DNA of 60,575 nt from contig JAUXFM010000003.1 in NCBI GenBank assembly GCA_030622955.1, positions 1 through 60,575 on the forward strand, written 5' to 3'. Position 1 is the stretch's first letter; the number at the start of each line of letters is the position of its first letter. Positions 18,901 through 27,768 of this stretch are shown here, piece after piece. Both the position numbers and the translations under genes were made by a program. The notes beneath the pieces are model-generated. The model was not told the DNA's origin. It saw only the letters and a program-made list of their open reading frames with translations, and ran no database searches. The stretch comes from Lentisphaerales bacterium. GTDB taxonomy: Bacteria; Verrucomicrobiota; Kiritimatiellia; JAUXFM01.

Positions 18901-21206
18901 CCGGGTGCCTGGTCGGCCACCATGCCCTGTGCCCTGTAAATGCGGGCGGACAACTTGGCATTTTCGACAACGAATTCTGGATCAGAGAAGAGGAGCAGCG
19001 CCATTGCTGCGGTGGCTTCAACCTGGGGTCCAAGCCGATTCCAGTCAAGTTTCTCAATTATATCGTTTGGCGTGTCAACCTTGGATCTGGAGCCGTTAAG
19101 GGTTGCCCAGGTCATGCCCTTGACGCCGAAACTTTTGAGTGATCCGGTCAGGGTACCAACATAGCCCGTGATATGCGAGGATTGTGACGAAAGGCTGTCC
19201 ATAGGGGCCAGGTTGACGCCCAACCGTACGCGGTCAGGAACGAGCGCTTGCCCGGACTTCTCGACCTTCTTGACCCAGGCGGTGAAATCCTTGGCATTGC
19301 TCTTCTCATCGAGGAGCAGAAATGCATCGTAGAAAGCGGGACCTGCTGCAATCCCTGAATCGGAGATATCGAGACCCATCACGAATGAAATGGGCCTTAC
19401 TTCATCCATCTCCCTTGCGATAATGCCGAGCTCCGACGCTAGATCGAGACGGCGTTGATTGTGCTGCTTGTCGATCTCGAAGCGCCTGTCGTTCGCTTCT
19501 TTCTGGCCATTGATACGTGCCAGCATGCGTTGCCAAAGGATCTCAACATCGGTCCTGAATTCGTCGGTGATCGGTTCTTCTTCAATCAACTGTTTCTGCG
19601 TTACTTGGATATGCTGCCTTTTTGCTTCCAGCTTCTTGACTTCCACTCCGAGCTTGGCCTGCTCCTTGAGTAATGGATCCATGACCGAGGCGGGCGCCAC
19701 GGTGCCTCTTTCTTCATGCTTATTTTTAAGTTTGTTGATCTTACGATCGACCCTGCTCTTGGTGAGGCGCAATGGATAGAGCACCGCATCAACTACCAGC
19801 ACTTTCTTCTGGACCTCTTCTTTGACATACCTGTGCAAATCTTTGAAATCGGGGCGACTGACAAGATCCAGGATATCGTCGCTGGCGATGTCGGCATGCT
19901 GAAGGGCAGCATCAGTGAAGCACAGGGGCAGTGCTGCAATGAAGATAGTGAGGGCCGATACGACCGCCACACCGACGCATTTCAGATGTCTGAGGTCGGG
20001 CCCGGTCGTATTTTCGGACCGTTTAACGGTGGAGGGCCTGATCAACCAGACGGCAATGAGTCCAATGACACCTGTCAGGACCAGGATTATGGGAATTGTC
20101 TTTGACCGGGAATCGTCGTCGCAGACGCTCATGCTGGTCTTGAGCCATTGAGCATAGCCCTGGAGTCCGCTGAGGGGCTTCTTCTTTTCCTTGATGAGGC
20201 CGGCCAGTTTTACGTGATTGTCATATTCCTGACGATTCTTGGCATCTGACTTCTGGAGTTGGTCCCGTACTTCCTTTAGCGTCGAATACGAGAGCAACGC
20301 CTGGCGCACACCGAGCTGGTTGATTGCGTAGGCGTCAACAAATGCGAACATGACCGGATGGCGCGGCGGATTCTTTGAGCTGTACTTGATAAGCTCAAGT
20401 GCCAGGGCAGCGTCGACAGCGGCATCAGCGCCTGGCGCCAACTCCGGGACCACGCTCATGGCATCAAAAGGCACCATCACCACTATTGCCTTCTCGCCAC
20501 CCTCGTAGTTTTCAGGTTTCACAAGAGCATATAGGTTCCTAGCCTGGACATCTTCCCATGCCGAACGACAGTAGAGAGTTGCTTCCTCACTTGATGTGCG
20601 GAGGGTCTCTGCCAACGGGCCTGCAGGGACATAGAAGCGAGGAAGGTTGATGGTCACGGGAAGCACGTGTGAGCTGAAATCGATGTGGCGATCATCTTCA
20701 GAGCCCAGGAGTACTACTGCCCTAGCACCTAGCGCAAAAACGGTCTTCCAGTTATGGCCGCCCTTAACGTTCATTACTACGATCTTGTCTCGCAGTTCAC
20801 CAACGGGCAGATCGTCCGGTTCGCCGTTACCAACGTAGATCAGCTTGCCCTTTATCCCTTCGGCAGGAGTCGTGTTCATCCTGACACCTGCGGGCCAGAG
20901 CGGGTAGATACGTTCCCTGTTGGCCCCAAGCTCTATGGTTGCCTTCTTGACCTGGGGCATCATCACGGGGAAGTCGTGCGTCCAGAGTCGCACATTGGGT
21001 AGTTCCGACAGTTCTTTTTCAAGTCGGGCACGGACGGCGGCATGTTCCGGAGAACCGACGATCCTGGAGGACACGCCACCGATCCATTTCGTGCCGGCCT
21101 GCACTCCCTTGAGAATTTCGGGGGTCGCATCATGGGGGGATGCTGACACGGGCGCAGCCGCAAGCAGCAAAGCCGCAATACAACCAGAAACGAGCAGGTT
21201 CTTCAT
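15939..21206 (-). CDS. 1755-aa fusion: signal peptide, PA/M28-peptidase-like domain, coiled coil, extracytoplasmic region, C-terminal FtsX-type permease and cytoplasmic tail
   Basis: Single ORF; 'GSPEHAAVRARLEKELSEL' and 'VMVPFDAMSVVPELAPGADAAVDAALALELIKYSS...VMFAFVDAYAINQLGVRQAL' are M28-like; 'LRTILTGMTIVLITFSLL' and 'FIIFNTMLSSLAEREREIYIYTSLGLAPVHVG' are FtsX-like. Confidence 0.82.
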   Translation of the reverse strand: MKNLLVSGCIAALLLAAAPVSASPHDATPEILKGVQAGTKWIGGVSSRIVGSPEHAAVRARLEKELSELPNVRLWTHDFPVMMPQVKKATIELGANRERIYPLWPAGVRMNTTPAEGIKGKLIYVGNGEPDDLPVGELRDKIVVMNVKGGHNWKTVFALGARAVVLLGSEDDRHIDFSSHVLPVTINLPRFYVPAGPLAETLRTSSEEATLYCRSAWEDVQARNLYALVKPENYEGGEKAIVVMVPFDAMSVVPELAPGADAAVDAALALELIKYSSKNPPRHPVMFAFVDAYAINQLGVRQALLSYSTLKEVRDQLQKSDAKNRQEYDNHVKLAGLIKEKKKPLSGLQGYAQWLKTSMSVCDDDSRSKTIPIILVLTGVIGLIAVWLIRPSTVKRSENTTGPDLRHLKCVGVAVVSALTIFIAALPLCFTDAALQHADIASDDILDLVSRPDFKDLHRYVKEEVQKKVLVVDAVLYPLRLTKSRVDRKINKLKNKHEERGTVAPASVMDPLLKEQAKLGVEVKKLEAKRQHIQVTQKQLIEEEPITDEFRTDVEILWQRMLARINGQKEANDRRFEIDKQHNQRRLDLASELGIIAREMDEVRPISFVMGLDISDSGIAAGPAFYDAFLLLDEKSNAKDFTAWVKKVEKSGQALVPDRVRLGVNLAPMDSLSSQSSHITGYVGTLTGSLKSFGVKGMTWATLNGSRSKVDTPNDIIEKLDWNRLGPQVEATAAMALLLFSDPEFVVENAKLSARIYRAQGMVADQAPGEPVARIPMSGYVTTMVPANKSKKYVSFLNPVPGLRHLEFVRTGPDGQFVIDGISGGSGHGSMRNLMMMAYAIEEDGRVSRAINKSEGGKGVKLTMNRRREGAPEALRGVVFTCEGVTIPGFFDPRFLSELPDMTVLDAKRGPPKRINADLYRDIINIYVEPDTSWQVLLRAGSVGNRMIFANVMPSEEAEGKSIRQTLRGFKGSNIGAHPFYAAAQDFYNLDARRVSDYKKAGIVSKPIEELQKRTKAELALADEALAKNDGREFFRASTAALANEIRAYQTVRKTADDVIRGAIFLLLALIPFSYAMERLLFASGHVYKQIFGGFMIFAVMAAMLFAFHPAFKMSSLPVMIVMAFGIISMSILTISVIFSKFENELERMRSSMAESISAKTSRLGLLSTAMRLGIANMRKRKLRTILTGMTIVLITFSLLCFMSASTYEGKKEYSINKPFDNHAVLIRQPADRPMPDQALRTLGTTTGKDLAIAPRYWWSVYSDTEWRLNVRNPVTGKQIQLMSGLGLSAAESEVSAVKTVCSDWDKFAENGGCYLAEDTARELDVKPGDMVVVGDSAIELIATFSSTDFDEKMMRLDGRSMLPPDYSSMDSDERSKTARSDTESAFIQMASGALGEEDSSVRALESSKIIVLPADMVREKKDCTLRNLAIPMGSAEEARNFAMKLSNRLSFPIYYTGVKEVRVVAARPLAPKAPKSVLIPLLIAGFIIFNTMLSSLAEREREIYIYTSLGLAPVHVGVLFLAEAITYGLLGSIFGYVAGQGLAKVFSALGWMGGITLNFGGTQAIITMSLVLVIVVASSLVPAYLAGKVATPSNKMTWIVPAPEVIPNGYMIKDALPFTATARTAAGIGAFLYEFFDAHKDGNIGNFTADSIGLKEAVEDGCRTIVVTSTVWLSPYDFGVRQNLRLTISDLLEEEDVYEIRVELTHGSGQLTSWRRLNKMFLGDLRRQLLGWRKLEAKSLVAFIEQGDELLAKV

Positions 21207-21208
21207 CG

Positions 21209-23284
21209 TTATAGAATTTCCTTCATAAGGCGCACCATGCCGGGGACCAATCCCCAGAGCACAAGCGCAGAAGCTTCACCAACAATGAGGCCCAGGCAGA
21301 ACGGCGTGAACGTTCTGTAGAGTCTGGAGCCTCCATAACGCAATACCAGCTTCTTTAATGCCCAGCCTATGAAAACACAAACCCAGGTTCTGCCTATCCA
21401 CCAGGTATGCATACAAACCATACCGATAGGATGGATTGGCCATACGGGGAACGACAACGAAAGGAATTGCAAGATAACAGCAAGCCCTACGCCAAATGAC
21501 AGGTGGCCGAGCCTGCTGTAAGGAGCCGTTTGGGGCTGGCCCTTTCCTATAACGTTGTCGATGGTGCCAAGAGACACGTTCCAGTCTTTGAACCAGTAAG
21601 GGTTCAGAGGAGTCTGGTAGCCGTCCATCGTGACACTGTGCTGGTAGTTGCCCTGTACGTGGACTGCACCACAGACAATGAGACTGATAAAAAGAACTGC
21701 CAAAAGGATCCAGCCCAGCCGCCATCGGTGCCGGGGTGTTGATTCTTCGTCAATGGCCATGCCCTGTGCTGCCAGCGCAGCGGGACTGGCAATGGAGGCG
21801 CTGGCGAATATTGTATTGAAGATGCGTTCGTAGTAAATCGCATGTGCGGTCACAGCGGCGGGCGGAAAGAGCCAGACAAGTTGTCCGAGCAATACCGGCA
21901 TGCGGAGGAACGGGACGCCGGATTCTGCAATAACGCGCGTGATTACCAGTGAAACCATGAACGCAAAGCCAACGTAGAGGAGCGCCCAGCCAGGTGTCAT
22001 GCCGACCCAAGCCAGCCAGGCATAGATCCCAACGCAGCCCAGTATGAACATGAGCGCAGCTTTGCGGTAAGTGACGTCTTCCTCGGTTTTCGCCTTTCTG
22101 AAGATCAGTCCGAAAACCCGTTTCCAGTGGGATCTGCCAAGGAACAGGATCACTAGGGAAATTCCAATCATGCCCCCCATACGATGGTTGTCTATGGCAC
22201 CACCGTGATATGGCGGCCAGTATGCCTTGGCCAGCATTTGGTATATGCCATAACTCAGCACGAAAAACCATATCGAAAAGTTAATACGGGTGGGCATGAA
22301 ATAGGCCACACCTATCACCATGAAGAAGAGCATGCTCGATTTGATATAGCCCGGTAGATACGTGTAGGGTATTTCCGTAAAGAATCGACCCAGGTCCCAA
22401 CTGAGGGGTACGGCAGGAACAGCTCCCGGAGAGAAGTGGTTCCATTTGTCAAGACACCGCAGTATGAAGACGGCAATCACTGCTGCCCAGAAGATCTTGT
22501 TGTGGAAGAGCGGCCCGAATTTCTTGCCCGGGCGTGGCGGCGCAACCAGTGATTGCTGCAATGTCAACATGGGGAATGAGAGTCGCTCATTCTTGCGCCA
22601 CTGAGGCAGCACGATCTGGGCAAGTGCAATCATCATCATCCACGAGAAGACGAGCAATACACTCCAGGTCAACGTGGGCACCGCCCATTTCTTCCAGGGG
22701 ATTGGCTGCTTGGGGCCGCCCGGATCCTTCGGATCCAGTGGCGGTAGCTCTTCTATAAAGTAATCGCCGGCAGGTGTTGGTAGCCCGGCGCCCAGCTCAT
22801 CGGGAAACAGGGCATCTGGCGCATGGGGCAACTCGATGTTGAAATTTTCTCTCGCGAACTGGCTGAGGCGTGTCTCATGTCTCACGTAATCCCGGTAGAC
22901 TCGTGAATAGCGGTTATTCTGGTTGGCGTGTTGTGGTGTTCCGGCCATATGGTAGGGCAACCTGCGGAGAAGCCCATCGCCGGGCAACGAGGAAGAGATG
23001 AGCACAATGGCCACAATTACCAGCATCTGCCGGAAGTTCAGCGACATGCGACGATTGATCCAACAGAGCAGCGGGTTAAAAACGAGAACGAAAAACAGGA
23101 TGACGAACATGAAACCGGGCGACAGGTACCCGTCACAAAGATCGGCGGCATAATTATTTGAGTTGATTATGACGTCAATGTAAGGGGTGGCCACCCATAT
23201 GAAGAGTCCGCCGAACAGTCCGAGTAGTATAGCGAAGAAAAAGCGGGTACCAGTCAATTTGCTTGTGCGAACTTCCTTAGTCAT
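21209..23284 (-). CDS. Large polytopic membrane protein, OPT-transporter-like (DUF6784/6785 type)
   Basis: ~691 aa from MTKEVRTS; >10 TM segments; 'RVIAESGVPFLRMPVLLGQLVWLFPPAAVTAH'. Confidence 0.78.
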   Translation of the reverse strand: MTKEVRTSKLTGTRFFFAILLGLFGGLFIWVATPYIDVIINSNNYAADLCDGYLSPGFMFVILFFVLVFNPLLCWINRRMSLNFRQMLVIVAIVLISSSLPGDGLLRRLPYHMAGTPQHANQNNRYSRVYRDYVRHETRLSQFARENFNIELPHAPDALFPDELGAGLPTPAGDYFIEELPPLDPKDPGGPKQPIPWKKWAVPTLTWSVLLVFSWMMMIALAQIVLPQWRKNERLSFPMLTLQQSLVAPPRPGKKFGPLFHNKIFWAAVIAVFILRCLDKWNHFSPGAVPAVPLSWDLGRFFTEIPYTYLPGYIKSSMLFFMVIGVAYFMPTRINFSIWFFVLSYGIYQMLAKAYWPPYHGGAIDNHRMGGMIGISLVILFLGRSHWKRVFGLIFRKAKTEEDVTYRKAALMFILGCVGIYAWLAWVGMTPGWALLYVGFAFMVSLVITRVIAESGVPFLRMPVLLGQLVWLFPPAAVTAHAIYYERIFNTIFASASIASPAALAAQGMAIDEESTPRHRWRLGWILLAVLFISLIVCGAVHVQGNYQHSVTMDGYQTPLNPYWFKDWNVSLGTIDNVIGKGQPQTAPYSRLGHLSFGVGLAVILQFLSLSFPVWPIHPIGMVCMHTWWIGRTWVCVFIGWALKKLVLRYGGSRLYRTFTPFCLGLIVGEASALVLWGLVPGMVRLMKEIL

Positions 23285-23439
23285 GGCCGAAATCGTATCT
23301 CCCGAGTTACCGTAACGAAGCATCATAGAGATACTCTGTTGCAGCCGCAACAAAATCCTGCCAATGCCACCTATTACAGCTATACTATAAGCATAGTGAG
23401 CGCAGAACAGACATTGAGGTGGGAAAGCGGGGGCATTAC

Positions 23440-23982
23440 ATGAAATTCCTCGAATTGGCCAAAAAACGGCGTAGCTTCAGGCACTATTCACCTGAGCCAG
23501 TAACTCGTGAAACCGTGGAGAGATGCCTCGATGCCGCGCGGCTGGCCCCTTCAGCATGCAATTCCCAGCCATGGCGATTCATCGTAGTGGACGAGCCCGG
23601 GCAGAGGCAAAGACTCGCAAATGCCGCATTTTCAGGGATTTACAGCATGAACAGGTTCGCTGGCGAGGCACCAGTTCTCATTGCGATCATTACTGAAAGG
23701 TCCAAACTCGCGGCTAAGCTGGGTGGTCACTTCAGGGGGGTGAAATACAGCCTTATTGATGTTGGTATCGCCTGTGAACACCTCATCCTGCAGGCGGCAG
23801 AGGAAGGCTTGGGAAGCTGCTGGTTAGGTTGGTTCAGTGAGAAACGCGTCAAGAAAGCGTTGGGGCTGCCGCGAGGCACAAAGATCGATGTAATGATCTG
23901 TCTGGGCCGGCCGGCCGAAGGAATTTCCGACAGGGAACCCGTCCGGAAATCCATGGATGAGATCAGGAGATATACTTCCTGA
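23440..23982 (+). CDS. Nitroreductase family protein
   Basis: 'MKFLELAKKRRSFRHYSPEPVTRETVERCLDAARLAPSACNSQPWRFIVV' is the nitroreductase N-terminus; 'LGLPRGTKIDVMICLGRPAE'. Confidence 0.93.
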   Translation: MKFLELAKKRRSFRHYSPEPVTRETVERCLDAARLAPSACNSQPWRFIVVDEPGQRQRLANAAFSGIYSMNRFAGEAPVLIAIITERSKLAAKLGGHFRGVKYSLIDVGIACEHLILQAAEEGLGSCWLGWFSEKRVKKALGLPRGTKIDVMICLGRPAEGISDREPVRKSMDEIRRYTS

Positions 23983-24188
23983 TCCTTCGTCCCTCGCCAA
24001 AAGGTTCTTTTTGGATGATTTTTTTTTGACTTTCCCGTGTATTTTGATATTCGAGAGGCAGTTTCCTGACGGGTACGAGTAGGCCTGTTCAGCGTCCCGG
24101 TAGAATTCGAGGGGATGCGTGCTGACTTCTTGACAAGTCTTCAGCAGGGAACTGAATTTCACGCTCCGCATTCAAAGTGAGGAAGAAT

Positions 24189-24587
24189 ATGGATATAGCA
24201 GTATCGGAAAGACTCAGGTTCACGACGACCCACGAATGGGTGCTTGCTGTGAATGAGAAAACAATTGTAGTGGGTATTACGACCGAACGGCAGGAATGTT
24301 TGTCCGATATCGTACGCATCGAGTTCCCTGATCCGGGCGACCAACTCGAAGCCGGTGATGCAGCGGGTATTCTCGAAGGCGTAAACGACACAACGGATTT
24401 CCTTGCACCAGTGGCTGGCACGGTGACAGAAGTAAATGAGAGACTTGTAACCTCACCAGAACTGGTGAACTTAGATCCCTACGGTGATGGCTGGCTCTTC
24501 AAGATGAAGCCCAAGCGCATGGGTGCCCTTGAGGATTTGATCGAAGAGCACGAGTTTGATCATGTGATGGACGATGATGAAAAGTAG
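24189..24587 (+). CDS. Glycine cleavage H protein-like; lipoyl lysine replaced by asparagine
   Basis: 'TTHEWVLAVNEKTIVVGIT...VRIEFPDPGDQLEAGDAAGILEGVNDTTDFLAPVAGTVTEVNERLVTSPELVNLDPYGDGWLFKMK' aligns ungapped with GcvH except K to N. Confidence 0.9.
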   Translation: MDIAVSERLRFTTTHEWVLAVNEKTIVVGITTERQECLSDIVRIEFPDPGDQLEAGDAAGILEGVNDTTDFLAPVAGTVTEVNERLVTSPELVNLDPYGDGWLFKMKPKRMGALEDLIEEHEFDHVMDDDEK

Positions 24588-24607
24588 CCGCTGAACAGGC
24601 GCTCAGC

Positions 24608-26710
24608 TCACTTCTCAATAAACTTGTTCAAGAAATAGACTACCTGCAGGACGATTATGCCCAGCAGTATGAGGCCGCCCCAGAATCCGGTCTTTCCCAC
24701 TGAACCAGGCAGGCGAGGTTCCTCTGTGAACATCCGGCCCTGCTTGAGCGTCAGCCGCATCCGCGCATTTATGGCCCAGCCCGCACCTTCGAGGATGTCG
24801 CTGAGATCACGGCCTCGCAGTTTAAGAATGGCCACCAGAGAAATGGGCAATATCAGGATCACCAGGCCGCCAAGTATGCCAAGACTGATCTTGACCGCGC
24901 CGAGTGGCGCCAAGGTCTTAGTGATATAGGCGAAAGCTGAGCCGAGCGCAGCGATCGCAACACTGCCACCCATCAACAGGCCGCCCGCCATCAGGCCACT
25001 TGAAGGTTGGGCCTGCTTCCGCTGGCCGGTACCAACAGAGGCAAGTGCACCGGATGTCGTTTTATCGAATTTCTTTTCAGCGGCAGCGGCCATCGATTCG
25101 ACTTTACCGCTGAGCATCTTGCCGACTCTCTGGAACGGCGAGAGTATCGCTTCCATTATGCTTATAGGGTTCTCGATGATCTGCAGAATTCGCGCGTCGG
25201 ATTCATAGCCATCAATATCCCTGAAGAGTCCGCGCTTCCCAACGCACAGGTTGCCCTTGCCGCCTGCCGTCACCGGTACGGCAACTTCGTATTTCTCTTT
25301 GCCGTGGCCTGGCATCACTTCAGCATAGACCACGAAGATGTTGCTCTCCTTGGCCAGCTTACTATGTTCAGCACGATTCTCGACACGCACGCTGAAGCTC
25401 AGGTGTCGCCCATCGATTACAAGTGTGCCCATCTCGAAGACCGCCCTGCTTTCGGGCGAGTAGAGATGCGGGAAGCTCACGAAGTTGTTCGCAAGCATGA
25501 TCATGTTCGCCTGGAAGAGGATCAGTTTTTCGACGATCCTGACATTGTCCAGCGCAACTGCTGCCGTCTTGCTTTTCCCTATCAGTTTCCGGACCCCTGC
25601 GCCCAGGTCGCGGCCCGTATAGTCTGCCAGCTTCTCGTTGCCCAGCTTTTCAACTGGTGTTGCCGGCTTTTCCTTTACCCATGCCTCGTGTGCAGCAAAG
25701 AAGATCTTTACTTTCTCCCACAGTTCAAGGTTGAGTTGCTTGACCTGCCGGTCCAGTACGGGCTCGAGTATTTCTGCCTGCAGACGGTCGATTTTGTTCA
25801 CATAATAGGGATTCAGTCGGCCATCGAGCTCCAGCGAGGGCTCCACCTTCGGCCGCGAGAGCGGGGCATTCTTCATCATTTCAGAAATCGCCGCAGGGTC
25901 GCCGAGGTCAGCCGCTTTGAGCTCATCCTCGCTCAGAGCCATATGGTCGACAGTTCGCCTGTCGAGCGCGGCAGCTTCGCACTGCGCAAAGTACTGATCA
26001 ATCTTCTCCCTGAGCGAGTCGAAGAGTTCGTATGTTTCGGTGCTGGCCGGGCCGAGCGGCATGATCTCCGTCTTCCCGCCACCGGACAGGTCTCCTTTTG
26101 CCCGCCATTCGAGGAAAGCTTTCGACTGTTTCTCAAATTCTACAAGTTTCTCTTCGTTGACCCCGTCCTTGCCGGCGGGATGCGGTACGCCGCCAACTGT
26201 ATCGATAATCTCGGCTATGAACTGCTTAACATTTTCTGATTCAGCAGCTTCTGCAAGTACCACTCCTGCTTCACTTACCGGCTGATCTTCGAGTGCACCT
26301 TTTATCTTTCGGACCTGTTCGAGAGTTATCTCGCCGGCATCCGTGGCACCAAGCTGTGCGAGAATCTTCTCTGATGCGTCCCTGATGCGTCGACCGCCCT
26401 CCTGCTCCTCGTTTATCGAGTCGAGCTTGAGTGTTGTGCTGGCTTCGCCAATCCCGATCTTGTTCTTGAGTACTGCCATCATCCAAGTGATGGCATCGGC
26501 AACTTCAAAACACATGATGCGATGGTTGTCATCCGTATCGAGCAGATCGAGGAAGACGGCATCCGAGTTGAGTGATTTCAAGGGGGCACCGGTAGCTACC
26601 CAGTGGGCTTCATCAAGAGCAGGTACGCGGGCAAGGTCTTCGGGTGTATTGATCCGCAAATGGCATGATCTGCCGAATTGCTGAAAAGTCATCTTGCCGG
26701 GGCTTGCCAT
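24608..26710 (-). CDS. 700-aa protein of unknown function with two C-terminal TM regions
   Basis: Single long ORF; soluble N-terminus, C-terminal 'VKISLGILGGLVILILPISLVAIL' and 'FWGGLILLGIIVLQVVYFLNKF'. Confidence 0.78.
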   Translation of the reverse strand: MASPGKMTFQQFGRSCHLRINTPEDLARVPALDEAHWVATGAPLKSLNSDAVFLDLLDTDDNHRIMCFEVADAITWMMAVLKNKIGIGEASTTLKLDSINEEQEGGRRIRDASEKILAQLGATDAGEITLEQVRKIKGALEDQPVSEAGVVLAEAAESENVKQFIAEIIDTVGGVPHPAGKDGVNEEKLVEFEKQSKAFLEWRAKGDLSGGGKTEIMPLGPASTETYELFDSLREKIDQYFAQCEAAALDRRTVDHMALSEDELKAADLGDPAAISEMMKNAPLSRPKVEPSLELDGRLNPYYVNKIDRLQAEILEPVLDRQVKQLNLELWEKVKIFFAAHEAWVKEKPATPVEKLGNEKLADYTGRDLGAGVRKLIGKSKTAAVALDNVRIVEKLILFQANMIMLANNFVSFPHLYSPESRAVFEMGTLVIDGRHLSFSVRVENRAEHSKLAKESNIFVVYAEVMPGHGKEKYEVAVPVTAGGKGNLCVGKRGLFRDIDGYESDARILQIIENPISIMEAILSPFQRVGKMLSGKVESMAAAAEKKFDKTTSGALASVGTGQRKQAQPSSGLMAGGLLMGGSVAIAALGSAFAYITKTLAPLGAVKISLGILGGLVILILPISLVAILKLRGRDLSDILEGAGWAINARMRLTLKQGRMFTEEPRLPGSVGKTGFWGGLILLGIIVLQVVYFLNKFIEK

Positions 26711-27236
26711 ATGTCTATCTCCCGCATTATTGCGAGGGGAATGCTACGCGACCGACCTGCCATTGTCAACGGTCACCGCCAGTCGGATTTTCCCCAGTTT
26801 TCAGGCGCAGCCTAGGAGCCGGATCTGAGAGCTGTTACTTGATGATGCCTGAAGAGTGATACAAGATGCGGGGATGCGGGATAAAAGGAAGACAATGCCG
26901 TCTGCCAAGGCATAGTAGCAGAACTCGGTAACGCCATAGAAGCGTTTAGCGGCCTTTATGATATGACTGGAGAAAACGGCCAACTTCAGAGAGTTGCCCA
27001 ACCACACTGCGGAGAAGTAAACGGCTGCAAAGACTAAGGCCCTCATGTTCTGCAGGCGCTGACAGGAAAGCACTCCATTCTTTTACTTGCCCAAAGCCGT
27101 CCACCCTTGCAAATCCATCACTTACAAAGAACCACCACTCAAAACTGGGGATCGTCCTGTTGTGGATGAGATCTGAAACCCGATTTCAGCAATCTCCGAA
27201 CTCAGGATTCGGGCTTCCGCTCTCATCGCTCTCCGC

Positions 27237-27488
27237 TCAATACTTCTTCTCGTACGTCCCGGTATCGCGCTTCTCGAGCTTGTGGAAACCGGCACTCTTA
27301 GCGCGTTGATCGAAGCCGCTTTTTGATGAGCCCACGGAATGAATCGAGATGATTTTCCTGACCGAGTTGCCGCATTCGGGGCATTTCTCGAGAGTGTCCT
27401 CTGATATGCGCTGCATTATCTCGAAGCCATACCTGCAGTGCTCGCACGACTGCTTCTCTTCTTTGGCCTCATATTCATAGATCGGCAT
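27237..27488 (-). CDS. FmdB-family zinc ribbon protein
   Basis: 'MPIYEYEA..CEHCRYGFEIMQRISEDTLEKCPECGNSVRKIIS'. Confidence 0.9.
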   Translation of the reverse strand: MPIYEYEAKEEKQSCEHCRYGFEIMQRISEDTLEKCPECGNSVRKIISIHSVGSSKSGFDQRAKSAGFHKLEKRDTGTYEKKY

Positions 27489-27768
27489 CGGATAACCCTC
27501 CCTGTCCTGACATCGAGAGACATGCTACTCGAAGCTCTGTCACAGAACAAGACCTTCTGGGCTCGCTTGCAGCAGAGTGGCAGGAATGTCTAAGCCGGAA
27601 GGCATGAGATCTGACATCCTTGCTTGCGCCATTGGTCATTCGGGTTCAGACGCTCATAAGTCATTTCCACGGCCTGCAACCGGCATGTGACGCAATTCGG
27701 GCCAGCGCCATTCTGGACTACGCCTGTTGCTTACGGTATAGTTCGTCAGCACAAGTGGAGATAACAAC

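Noticed and set aside
25007-26239. 410-aa plus-strand ORF
   Set aside because: Lies fully antisense to the 700-aa minus-strand CDS; Cys/His/Phe-rich translation typical of a shadow ORF.
26801-27073. 90-aa minus-strand ORF with hydrophobic stretches
   Set aside because: No family match and no clear RBS; insufficient support for a CDS.
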